Below are positions 8,318 to 15,615 of a stretch of 64,000 nt of DNA, piece after piece. How positions within the stretch are numbered: position 1 is the stretch's first letter; each line of letters starts with the position of its first letter. This DNA is from CAJXYS01 sp913063035 (GTDB taxonomy: Bacteria > Pseudomonadota > Alphaproteobacteria > Rhodobacterales > Rhodobacteraceae), in contig NZ_JBOCEG010000003.1 of assembly GCF_050586465.1 (NCBI RefSeq), positions 124,001 to 188,000 on the forward strand, in the 5' to 3' direction. Made by a program: the position numbers and the translations under genes. Below the pieces are notes generated by a model. The model was not told where the DNA came from. It was given only the letters and a program-made list of their open reading frames with translations, and searched no databases.

Positions 8318-9079
8318 TTACTTCGGCTGCAGCCGCACCGCCCCGTCGAGCCGGATCGTCTCGCCGTTCAGGTATTGCGTCTCGACGATCCAGCGCACGG
8401 TGCGGGCGAACTCCGCCGGGTCGCCCAGCCGCGAGGGGTAGGGGATGCCGGCGGCGAGCGCTTCCTGGAGCTCCTCGGGCATGGCCGCGACCATCGGCGT
8501 GCGGAAGATGCCCGGCGCGATGGTGTTCACCCGGATGCCGTGGCGGGCGAGTTCGCGCGCCGCGGGCAGGCCGAGCGCGGCGATGCCCCCCTTAGACGCG
8601 GCATAGGCGGCCTGGCCGATCTGGCCCTCGAAGGCGGCGATGGAGGCGGTGTTGACGATCACGCCGCGATCGCCCTCCGTCAGGGGAGCGGCCGCGGCCA
8701 TCCGCGCGGCGGCAAGGCGCAGCATGTTGAAGGAGCCGACCAGGTTGACGCGCAGGACCGTCTCGAAGGCCTCGAGCGCCAGCGGCCCCTCGCGGCCGAC
8801 GATCTTGCCCGCATCCGCGATGCCGGCGCAGTTCACCAGCACCCGCGCGGTTCCGTGCGCCGCCTCGGCCCTGGCGATGGCGGCCTCCGCATCGGCCGCG
8901 TCGGCCACGTCCGCCCCCAGCGCGAGGCCGCCGATCTCGTTGGCGACGCCGGATGCGGCGTCCGCGCGCAGGTCGAGCACGCCCACCCGCGCGCCCGCCG
9001 CCGCCAGCGCCCGCGCCGTCGCCGCGCCAAGCCCCGAGCCGCCGCCCGTCACGATCGCCGCCACACCGTCGAGTTGCAT
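8318..9079 (-). CDS. SDR-family dehydrogenase (3-hydroxyacyl-CoA dehydrogenase type II-like)
   Basis: A 253-residue classical short-chain dehydrogenase. The NAD-binding TGGGSGLG lies near residues 11-18, the NCAG motif follows, and the catalytic pair is in YAASKGG. The aspartate in VLDLR after strand two predicts NAD rather than NADP. The opening and the closing LNGETIRLDGAVRLQPK resemble HSD10-type 3-hydroxyacyl-CoA dehydrogenases used in fatty or branched-chain acid oxidation. The start at 9079 has an AAGGAG upstream. The gene stands alone, convergent with the flavoprotein gene, so its pathway is not shown by context. Confidence 0.88.
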   Translation of the reverse strand: MQLDGVAAIVTGGGSGLGAATARALAAAGARVGVLDLRADAASGVANEIGGLALGADVADAADAEAAIARAEAAHGTARVLVNCAGIADAGKIVGREGPLALEAFETVLRVNLVGSFNMLRLAAARMAAAAPLTEGDRGVIVNTASIAAFEGQIGQAAYAASKGGIAALGLPAARELARHGIRVNTIAPGIFRTPMVAAMPEELQEALAAGIPYPSRLGDPAEFARTVRWIVETQYLNGETIRLDGAVRLQPK

Positions 9080-9145
9080 CTTCGTCTCCTTCTCTGGACC
9101 GTTGCGGGCGGCTCTAGCGGCTTGGGGCGGGCAGGGCAACGCCCG

Positions 9146-10189
9146 TCAGATGATCTCGTCCTCGTCGAAGAGCGGGTCGCCCTCGAGCTGGGTGGAGAGC
9201 CGGTCGACCGTCGCCTCGGGGTCGGGGTGTTCCTTGATCTGGGCGACGTGGAAGAGCGCGTCGCCCTCGTTGACCACGGGCAGGTTGGCGCGGCCCACGA
9301 TCAGCCCGGCGGTGTCGGCGCGGATCTCTTCCTCGACCTCTCCGAAGGGTCCCGAGACCGCGCCCAGCAGCCCGCCATGGTCGACCTCCTCGCCGATCGA
9401 CCGGAAGGGCCGGAACAGCCCGCCGGCCGGCGAGCGCACCCAGTAGGAGCTGACGGAATGCAGCGGCTGGGCCCGGGCCCGGGCGATGCCCTTGGCCGGC
9501 AGCATGCCCAGCTCGCGCATCACGCGCTGGATGCCGGCCGCGCCGGCGCGCGCGGCGTACTCGTCGAAACGCAGCGCCTCGCCCGCCTCGAAGAGCAGCA
9601 TTTCCACGTCATGCTCGGCCGCCACGGCCCGGAGCGATCCCTCGCGCAGGCTGGAGGTCAGGATCACCGGCGCGCCGAAGGCCTCGGCCAGCGCCAGTGC
9701 GCGGGGGCGGCCCGGCGACACCCGGATCTGTGGCAGGTTGGTGCGGTGGATCGCGGCCGAGTGCAGGTCGATCCCCACATCGGAGCGCGCCACGACCTGG
9801 GTGACGAAGAGATCGGCCAGCCGCGCCGCGAGCGATCCCCGCACCGTGCCCGGGAAGGAGCGGTTGAGGTCGCGCCGGTCGGGCAGGTAGCGCGACTGGT
9901 GAATGAAGCCGAGCGTGTTGACGATCGGCACCGCCAGCAGCGTGCCGCGCAGCCCTGCCAGCGTTTTGGAGCGCAGCAGCCGGCGCACGATCTCGACCCC
10001 GATCACCTCGTCGCCGTGGATCGCGGCGCTGACGAAGAGCGTCGGTCCCGGGCGCTTGCCGTGGACCACGTGGACCGACATCGTCACCGGCGTGTGGTCG
10101 GACATGACGCTGACCGGCAGGTCCACCGTGCGCCGCGTGCCGGGCGCGACGGTGGTGCCGTTGATCTCGAACCCGGCGCGTGGCGCCAT
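9146..10189 (-). CDS. succinylglutamate desuccinylase/aspartoacylase-family zinc hydrolase
   Basis: A 347-residue M14-like zinc hydrolase. The ligands are His58 and Glu61 in AAIHGDE and His143 in GIDLHS, and the substrate-binding DLNRSFPG motif is present. Relatives cleave N-acylated amino acids. The last 100 residues resemble a barrel-sandwich/biotinyl-like domain (GLIVGRANLPVVNEGDALFHVA) seen in many members. The start overlaps the rimK stop by one base, so the two are translated together. In this setting the enzyme may process the C-terminal glutamate modification made by RimK, but that is inference. Confidence 0.88.
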   Translation of the reverse strand: MAPRAGFEINGTTVAPGTRRTVDLPVSVMSDHTPVTMSVHVVHGKRPGPTLFVSAAIHGDEVIGVEIVRRLLRSKTLAGLRGTLLAVPIVNTLGFIHQSRYLPDRRDLNRSFPGTVRGSLAARLADLFVTQVVARSDVGIDLHSAAIHRTNLPQIRVSPGRPRALALAEAFGAPVILTSSLREGSLRAVAAEHDVEMLLFEAGEALRFDEYAARAGAAGIQRVMRELGMLPAKGIARARAQPLHSVSSYWVRSPAGGLFRPFRSIGEEVDHGGLLGAVSGPFGEVEEEIRADTAGLIVGRANLPVVNEGDALFHVAQIKEHPDPEATVDRLSTQLEGDPLFDEDEII

Positions 10190-11094
10190 CAGCCGCGCCC
10201 CTTGGTCTTGGTCTTCCAGGGCTTGGCGTTCTTGGCGATGTAGTCGATCATCATGCCGGCGATGTCCTTGCCGGTCGCTTTCTCGACCCCCTCGAGCCCG
10301 GGTGAGGAGTTGACCTCCATCACCACCGCGCCGTGGTTGGAGCGCAGCATGTCCACCCCGCAGATATTGAGCCCCATGGTCTTGGCCGCGCGCACCGCCG
10401 TGGAGCGTTCCTCGGGCGAGATGCGGATCGCCTTGGCCGAGCCGCCCCGGTGCAGGTTGGACCGGAAATCGCCCTCGGCGCCCTGGCGCTGCATCGCCGC
10501 CACCACCCGCCCGCCGATGACGAAGGCGCGGATATCGGCGCCGCCGGCTTCCTTGATGAACTCCTGCACCAGCACGTAGACGCCGGTGCCGCGGAAGGCC
10601 TCGATCACCGACTTGGCCGACCGGTCGGTGTCGGCCAGCACCACGCCAATGCCCTGGGTGCCCTCGAGCAGCTTGATCACCAGCGGCGCGCCGCCGGCGA
10701 GGCGCAGCACCTCGTCGGTCTGCTTCGGGTCGTGGGCGAAGGTGGTGACCGGCAGCCCGATGCCGTCGCGCGCCAGCAGCTGCATGGAACGCAGCTTGTC
10801 GCGCGAGCGTTCGATCGCCACGGATTCGTTGACCGGGTAGACGCCCATCATCTCGAACTGGCGCAGCACCGCCAGCCCGTAGAAGGTGACCGAGGCGCCG
10901 ATCCGCGGGATCACCGCGTCGTAGCCCAGCAGCTTCTCGCCGTTGTAATAGACCGAGGGCCGGCGCGCCGCCATGTTGATGTAGCACCGCGTCGTGTTGA
11001 CGATGTCGAGTTCGTGGCCGCGATCCTCGGCGGCTTCCTTGATGCGCTTGTGCGAATAGAGGTTCGGGCTGCGCGACAGCATCGCGATCTTCAT
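10189..11094 (-). CDS. rimK: RimK-family alpha-L-glutamate ligase
   Basis: A 301-residue ATP-grasp ligase with the length and landmarks of RimK: opening MKIAMLSR, PRIGASVTFYG, the nucleotide-binding VIKLLEGTQGIGV near residues 140-152, and the metal-binding VVMEVNSSPGLEG. E. coli RimK adds glutamates to the C-terminus of ribosomal protein S6. Here it lies between a zinc-protease-like gene (4-base overlap) and an aspartoacylase-like gene (1-base overlap), a trio resembling Rim-type modification systems. The S6 gene of this genome (35335-35673) ends in arginines rather than glutamates, so the target here may differ. Confidence 0.92.
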   Translation of the reverse strand: MKIAMLSRSPNLYSHKRIKEAAEDRGHELDIVNTTRCYINMAARRPSVYYNGEKLLGYDAVIPRIGASVTFYGLAVLRQFEMMGVYPVNESVAIERSRDKLRSMQLLARDGIGLPVTTFAHDPKQTDEVLRLAGGAPLVIKLLEGTQGIGVVLADTDRSAKSVIEAFRGTGVYVLVQEFIKEAGGADIRAFVIGGRVVAAMQRQGAEGDFRSNLHRGGSAKAIRISPEERSTAVRAAKTMGLNICGVDMLRSNHGAVVMEVNSSPGLEGVEKATGKDIAGMMIDYIAKNAKPWKTKTKGRG

Positions 11095-11603
11095 GCGGAG
11101 CTCCTTGTCTCGGCGGCGGATTTCCCCGGCGGGCCGGCCAAAAAGGAGCGGCCCGGGTTCACGAGGATGCGGCGTTTGCGGATGGCGGTCCGCCCGAGGA
11201 TGATGTCGAAGGTCATCTCGGCGCGGTCCGCCAGGGACAGGTCGATGTGCCAGCGACGCGTGCCGAGCACAAGGGTCGTGCGGATCACGATCCGCCGCTC
11301 GGGCCGGCCGCTGGTGTTCTTGATCTCGCGTTCGTCGAGGATCGGCGCCTCGACCCGCGACGGCACGGCGTGGGGCACGGTGAAGGCGACCCAGCGCTGC
11401 CCTTCGCGGTCGAAGGTCACCTGGTCCTCGGCATGGATGGCCGAGGTGCGCGCGCCGGTGTCGATCTTGGCCTTCAGACGGCCGATGCCGAGATCCGGCA
11501 GGCCGATATCCTCGCGCCAGCCGATCTCCATGCGTGGTCGCGGGGCGGTGGTCTTGCCGTCCGGCGCCTTGGGCGCGCTGCGGCGGGCGATCTCTCCCGG
11601 CAT
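11091..11603 (-). CDS. RimK-associated ATP-dependent zinc protease-like protein (retropepsin-like DTGA fold)
   Basis: A 170-residue member of the family annotated as putative ATP-dependent zinc protease (PF05618, RimB-like). The hallmark KIDTGARTSAIHA is at residues 46-58, with Asp48 in a DTGA box resembling retroviral aspartic proteases, and ILGRTAIRKRRILVNP is near the end. It overlaps rimK by ATGA, as in many genomes where the two are paired. The start at 11603 is the first ATG giving an N-terminal tail. An ATG at 11531 (MEIGWREDIG) would give 146 residues and is nearly as likely. It probably acts on the RimK-modified substrate. Confidence 0.85.
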   Translation of the reverse strand: MPGEIARRSAPKAPDGKTTAPRPRMEIGWREDIGLPDLGIGRLKAKIDTGARTSAIHAEDQVTFDREGQRWVAFTVPHAVPSRVEAPILDEREIKNTSGRPERRIVIRTTLVLGTRRWHIDLSLADRAEMTFDIILGRTAIRKRRILVNPGRSFLAGPPGKSAAETRSSA

Positions 11604-11762
11604 GGGGCGGTGCGTCTCCCGTGTGGTCCGGTCTCCGAGCAAACAGCATGTATGGCCCGATTGAAACCGCCAATTTCCCGCCGCGCGGGCCGGCATCCCG
11701 AAAAGCCGCATTGCACCCTGCCGGTTTTGCTGCTGATCTTGTCCCGGGGAGGATGGCGCGAG

Positions 11763-13289
11763 ATGAACCTGGCGAACTGGCTCGACCGGACCGCGGTGAC
11801 CGCCGGCGCAAGCCCGGCGTTGCATCTCGGGACCGAGGTGATGGCGGATTACGCCGGCTTCCGGGGCCGGGCCGCGGGGCTGGCGCGCGGCCTGGCGGAT
11901 CGCTTCGGCGTCGCGCCCGGCGACCGCGTCGCGCTCTTCATGAAGAACGGCCCCGACTATCTCGTGGCTTTCTACGCCGCCTGGTACGCGGGCGCGGCCG
12001 TGGTGCCGATCAACGCCAAGCTGCACGCCCGGGAGGCCGCGTGGATCCTGGGCGACGCGGGCGCGCGGCTGGCCGTCGCCACGCCCGAGCTGGCGGCGGA
12101 GCTTGCCGCCGCGGCGCCGGAGACGCCGGTGCTGGTCGCCGGTGACGCCGATTTCGAGGCGCTGGCCGGCTGCGCGCCCGTCGCCGCGCCCGCGCCGCGC
12201 GACCCGGGGGATCTCGCCTGGCTCTTCTACACCTCGGGCACGACGGGGCGGCCCAAGGGCGTCTGCATGACCCACCGGATGCTGGCGACGATGAGCCTCG
12301 CCTACCTCGCCCATGTCGATCCGGTCTCGGCGGAGGACGCGGTGCTCTATGCTGCGCCGATGAGCCACGGGGCGGGCATCTACAACATGATCCATGTCCT
12401 GAAGGGCGCGCGCCATGTCTGCCCGGCCTCGGGCGGGTTCGACGCCGGCGAGGTTCTGGAGCTTGCCGCCCGGCACGGGCGGGTGTCGATGTTCATGGCG
12501 CCGACGATGGTGCGCCGCCTCCTGGACACGGCGCGGGCGGCCGGGGACCGGGCCGAGGGGCTGATGACCGTGGTCTACGGGGGCGGGCCGATGTACCGCG
12601 CCGATATCGAGCAGGCGGTCGACTGGTTCGGGTCGAAATTCGTGCAGATCTACGGGCAGGGAGAATGCCCGATGTGCATCACCGCGCTCTCGCGCGCCGA
12701 GGTGGCCGACCGCGCGCATCCCCGCTGGCGCGCGCGGCTCGGCTCGGTCGGGCGGGCGCAGGCGCCGGTGGCGCTGCGGATCGGCGATGCCGAGGGCCGC
12801 CCGCTGCCGCCGGGCGAGATCGGCGAGATCATGGTGCGCGGCGACCCGGTGATGCCGGGCTACTGGCAGAACCCCGAGGCGACCGCGAAGACGCTCCGCG
12901 ACGGCTGGCTGATGACCGGCGACGTGGGTTGGATGGACGAGGATGGCTACCTGACGCTGCAGGACCGGTCCAAGGACGTGATCATCTCCGGCGGGACGAA
13001 CATCTACCCCCGCGAGGTGGAGGAGGTGCTGCTGACCCATCCCGACGTCCACGAGGTCGCGGTGGTCGGCCGCCCCGACGCCGAATGGGGCGAGACGGTG
13101 GTGGCCTTCGTGGTGCCGGCGCCGGGCGCCGGGCTCGACCCGGCGGCGCTGGACGCCCATTGCCTGGCGGAGATCGCACGCTTCAAGCGGCCCAAGGCCT
13201 ACCGCGCGCTGCCCGAGCTGCCGAAGAACAATTACGGCAAGGTGCTGAAGACCGAACTGCGCAAACGACTGGAGGAGGACGGCCAATGA
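11763..13289 (+). CDS. AMP-dependent acyl-CoA synthetase/ligase
   Basis: A 508-residue adenylate-forming enzyme. The ATP-phosphate loop LFYTSGTTGRPKGV is near residues 154-168, the adenylate signature GYWQNPEATAKTLRDGWLMTGDVG near 370-393, the hinge DRSKDVIISGG follows, and the C-terminal catalytic lysine is in NNYGKVLK. It makes acyl- or aryl-CoA from a carboxylic acid and ATP. The ATG at 11763 has GGGGAGG about ten bases upstream. Its stop overlaps the following dehydrogenase start (ATGA), so the pair is one operon divergent from the rimK group. The acid is probably short or medium, but this is not determined. Confidence 0.92.
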   Translation: MNLANWLDRTAVTAGASPALHLGTEVMADYAGFRGRAAGLARGLADRFGVAPGDRVALFMKNGPDYLVAFYAAWYAGAAVVPINAKLHAREAAWILGDAGARLAVATPELAAELAAAAPETPVLVAGDADFEALAGCAPVAAPAPRDPGDLAWLFYTSGTTGRPKGVCMTHRMLATMSLAYLAHVDPVSAEDAVLYAAPMSHGAGIYNMIHVLKGARHVCPASGGFDAGEVLELAARHGRVSMFMAPTMVRRLLDTARAAGDRAEGLMTVVYGGGPMYRADIEQAVDWFGSKFVQIYGQGECPMCITALSRAEVADRAHPRWRARLGSVGRAQAPVALRIGDAEGRPLPPGEIGEIMVRGDPVMPGYWQNPEATAKTLRDGWLMTGDVGWMDEDGYLTLQDRSKDVIISGGTNIYPREVEEVLLTHPDVHEVAVVGRPDAEWGETVVAFVVPAPGAGLDPAALDAHCLAEIARFKRPKAYRALPELPKNNYGKVLKTELRKRLEEDGQ

Positions 13290-14089
13290 CCGATCTGAGC
13301 GGCAAGACCGCGCTGGTGACCGGGTCCGTGCAGGGCATCGGGATGGAGATCGCCCGCGCGCTGGCGGGGGCGGGGGCGCGGATCGCGGTGCATGGGCTCG
13401 CCGGCGACGAACAGGCCCGCGAGGCCTGCGAGACGATGGAGAAGGCCGGCGCGCCCGCGGCGGAATTCTTCCCCGGCGACCTGCGCAACCCGACCCTGAT
13501 CCGCGAGATGATGGCCGCCGTCCATGCCTGGGGCGGGACGGATATCCTGGTGAACAATGCCGGCATCCAGCACACGGCCCCCCTGGGCGAGATGCCCGCC
13601 GAGACCTTCGAGCAGATCATGGCCGTCAACCTGCATGCCTGTTTCCACACCATGCAGGCCGCGCTGCCCGAGATGGCCCGGCGCGGTTATGGCCGGGTGG
13701 TCAACATCGCCAGCGTGCACGGGCTGGTCGGATCGGTGAACAAGGCCCCCTATGTCGCGGCCAAGCACGGGCTGGTGGGCCTGTCCAAGGTGGCGGCGCT
13801 GGAATACGCCGCCGCGGGCGAGGCGGCCAAGGGCGGCGTGACCGTCAACTGCATCTGCCCCGGCTGGACCGAGACGGTGCTGATCGAGCCCCAGATCGCG
13901 GCCCGCGCCAAGGCCTTCGGCGGCGACCGTGACAAGGGGGTGGCGGACCTCTTGTCGGAAAAGCAGCCCTCGCGGCGGCTGTCGGACCCGTCGGAGATCG
14001 GCGCTCTGGCGCTCTGGCTCGCGTCGCCGGTGGCCCATAACGTGACCGGCACGGCGATCCCGGTGGATGGCGGCTGGACGGCGCAGTGA
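13286..14089 (+). CDS. 3-hydroxybutyrate dehydrogenase-like SDR
   Basis: A 267-residue SDR with the coenzyme motif TGSVQGIG (residues 13-20), NNAG near 90, and the catalytic YVAAKHG. The segment NNAGIQHTAPLGEMP and the tail VTGTAIPVDGGWTAQ closely resemble D-3-hydroxybutyrate dehydrogenases, which interconvert 3-hydroxybutyrate and acetoacetate with NAD in polyhydroxybutyrate turnover. Overlap with the acyl-CoA synthetase suggests ketone-body or PHB-derived acids are activated and oxidised together. A different 3-hydroxyacid substrate is possible. Confidence 0.88.
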   Translation: MTDLSGKTALVTGSVQGIGMEIARALAGAGARIAVHGLAGDEQAREACETMEKAGAPAAEFFPGDLRNPTLIREMMAAVHAWGGTDILVNNAGIQHTAPLGEMPAETFEQIMAVNLHACFHTMQAALPEMARRGYGRVVNIASVHGLVGSVNKAPYVAAKHGLVGLSKVAALEYAAAGEAAKGGVTVNCICPGWTETVLIEPQIAARAKAFGGDRDKGVADLLSEKQPSRRLSDPSEIGALALWLASPVAHNVTGTAIPVDGGWTAQ

Positions 14090-14196
14090 CGCCGCGTCGG
14101 CGTTGATTTCCATCAAGGCGGGGCGGCGCCGGCCGGGGCAGGCTCGGCCCGTCCCGGGTCCGCCCGGCAGAGAGTGACAGGGAAAGGAGCCTACCC

Positions 14197-14349
14197 ATGA
14201 CCAGACCGAAGACCCGCATCGCCGCGCTTGCCCTCGCGCTCGTCTCCGCCGCCGCGCTCGCCGCCTGCACGCCCGCGCCGGAGGCATGCGAGCCCGGCGT
14301 GAAGGATCTGGGCCAGATCGACAGGGCGGTGCCCTCCGGCCAGTGCTGA
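14197..14349 (+). CDS. small lipoprotein, 50 residues, unknown function
   Basis: A short gene with a strong AAAGGAG ribosome-binding site seven bases before the ATG. The product starts MTRPKTR, continues with a hydrophobic stretch of about 18 residues, and carries a lipobox LAAC that would be cleaved before the cysteine at about residue 28. The mature part is only about 23 residues and contains two further cysteines, one of them the last residue. It is probably an outer- or inner-membrane lipopeptide of unknown role. It follows the hydroxybutyrate dehydrogenase by 107 bases and is followed by a strong hairpin. Confidence 0.7.
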   Translation: MTRPKTRIAALALALVSAAALAACTPAPEACEPGVKDLGQIDRAVPSGQC

Positions 14350-14361
14350 GGGGCTGACCGA

Positions 14362-14391
14362 CCCCCGCCCGGACGACCCGCCGGGCGGGGG
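14362..14391 (+). terminator. GC-rich hairpin after the small lipoprotein gene
   Basis: The arms CCCCCGCCCGG (14362-14372) and CCGGGCGGGGG (14381-14391) pair perfectly over 11 bp with an eight-base loop, 13 bases after the lipoprotein stop. No U-run follows, so termination may need Rho, or the hairpin may only protect the transcript end. Confidence 0.5.
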
Positions 14392-14664
14392 GTGACGCGG
14401 GGCGCGGCGCGATGCGTGCGGAGCGCATGTTGGGGGGGTGGGCCGGTCGTGACGCTGCGAATGGAAGAGTGGGGAGCGGTCATTCGCTGCAGCCACGAAG
14501 TGGCATGGACAAGGTGAAGAAAGCGGGCGCTCGTAGGGTTGTTTTCACGCAAGACCCAACCCGTTACGACGTGGGCTGCTTCTGCTGCGTCTTGACTTGA
14601 CCTATTGACGTCAAGACCGCGTTGTGGACACGGTTCAAACATTGATGTTCGCGTAGAGGTTCGT
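14392..14664. other. AT-richer spacer before the trypsin-like gene; no convincing gene
   Basis: With the hairpin this makes a 315-base stretch (14350-14664) without a credible gene. Base composition shifts from very GC-rich to near balanced after about 14,500. A short open frame at 14412-14600 has no recognisable features and an atypical composition, so I do not call it. At 14590-14616 a 7-bp dyad, TCTTGAC and GTCAAGA, brackets a 13-base loop, and TTGAC occurs three times in 20 bases. This could be an operator or promoter element for the downstream protease gene. Confidence 0.4.
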
Positions 14665-15348
14665 ATGTATGCAGCGCCTTCCGCCCTAATCAAAGTTTCG
14701 TGGAAAACTAACTTCCGAGGCCTTCCTGCGGAGGGGAAAAACAACGCAATCGGGGGGATTTGCGGGACCGCATTCACGCTTTCGACTGGCATAGTTTTGA
14801 CAGCGTCGCATCATCTCGACGAGCTATGGAAGCCACATAATGGCTTCGACGACTTTGACGTGTGGATCGGGCACGCTGACGGATCACACGAGTTGATCCG
14901 AAACGGCTGCTACGAACACTTTGAAGGCTTCGACATAGCCCGAATTGACTGCCGCGCACCAACTGCCAGGCTAACCGTGTCTACGAAGGCCCACGAAGAC
15001 GTTACCGAAGGTTTGTGTTTAGGTTATGAGGCTAGCACTGCCCCGTTTGCTTGCGTAGTAAGCGATAAGCGAATTGTAGTTAAGGACCTCGCTCTTGAGC
15101 GTTCTCTTCTCCCATTCGCACCAACCTCCGCGGTTCGAAAAAAAATCGAATGCCGATCCGCTGATGTTTTTATTGACCAGAAGCGCGGTTACCTTCTTCA
15201 GCATCCCGCAACTATTGGCTTGTCGGGAGGTCCCATGGTCGATCCTGCTGATCACTCAGCCATTGCTGTCTGCTGCCTAGGGCTGCCCGTCGACGTTCGC
15301 CACAAACAAACCATTGGCGCGGTCGATCTTCGGGACCTTCCACTTTAG
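14665..15348 (+). CDS. trypsin-like serine protease (S1 family), atypical low-GC gene
   Basis: A 227-residue protein with a recognisable S1-type triad: His in LTASHHLDE near residue 49, Asp in FDIARIDC near residue 94, and Ser in GLSGGPMVD near residue 191. No signal peptide or membrane segment is evident, so it may act in the cytoplasm. Base and codon use (many A/T-ending codons) differ sharply from the neighbours, which suggests recent acquisition. ATG 14665 is preceded by AGAGG; a TTG at 14605 would add 20 residues. Stand-alone cytosolic trypsin-like proteins sometimes belong to defence or stress systems, but no partner gene is present here. Confidence 0.75.
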   Translation: MYAAPSALIKVSWKTNFRGLPAEGKNNAIGGICGTAFTLSTGIVLTASHHLDELWKPHNGFDDFDVWIGHADGSHELIRNGCYEHFEGFDIARIDCRAPTARLTVSTKAHEDVTEGLCLGYEASTAPFACVVSDKRIVVKDLALERSLLPFAPTSAVRKKIECRSADVFIDQKRGYLLQHPATIGLSGGPMVDPADHSAIAVCCLGLPVDVRHKQTIGAVDLRDLPL

Positions 15349-15543
15349 GCCCGCAAGCTTGACATTTCATATTCGGCGAACGTCCGGTTAGCGGGCTGCG
15401 ACCGCAGCATCGCGATCCGGCACTGGATGTCTCCTTTGGGCCGTTCGCGCTCCGGCCCTTTTCCCCGGATAGGGTGATGGGTCAGACCGCGCCCCGGTGG
15501 CCGTCCCTCCACCGCCACCCGTGGCCCGCCGCGCACGCCCCCC

Positions 15544-15572
15544 ATAAAAAAACCGGCGCCGAGGCGCCGGTT
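15544..15572 (-). terminator. intrinsic terminator of acs
   Basis: On the minus strand a perfect 10-bp stem, AACCGGCGCC / GGCGCCGGTT with a two-base loop, is followed by a run of seven or eight U residues (plus-strand A-run at 15545-15552). It lies about 43 bases after the acs stop and is a classical Rho-independent terminator. Confidence 0.9.
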
Positions 15573-15615
15573 GCAGGGCCGCCGGCCGGGCAGGGTGCCC
15601 GGCCGGGCCGGGGGA

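Noticed and set aside
11091..11603. Retroviral-type aspartic protease
   Set aside because: The DTGA box resembles retropepsins, but the whole protein matches the RimK-associated family. The similarity is of fold, not of origin.
14412..14600. 62-residue open frame before the protease gene
   Set aside because: No ribosome-binding site, no domain, composition not protein-like, and it crosses the composition boundary.
14450..15420. Integrated mobile element with att sites
   Set aside because: No integrase, transposase, tRNA or flanking direct repeats could be found by eye. Only the composition shift supports insertion.
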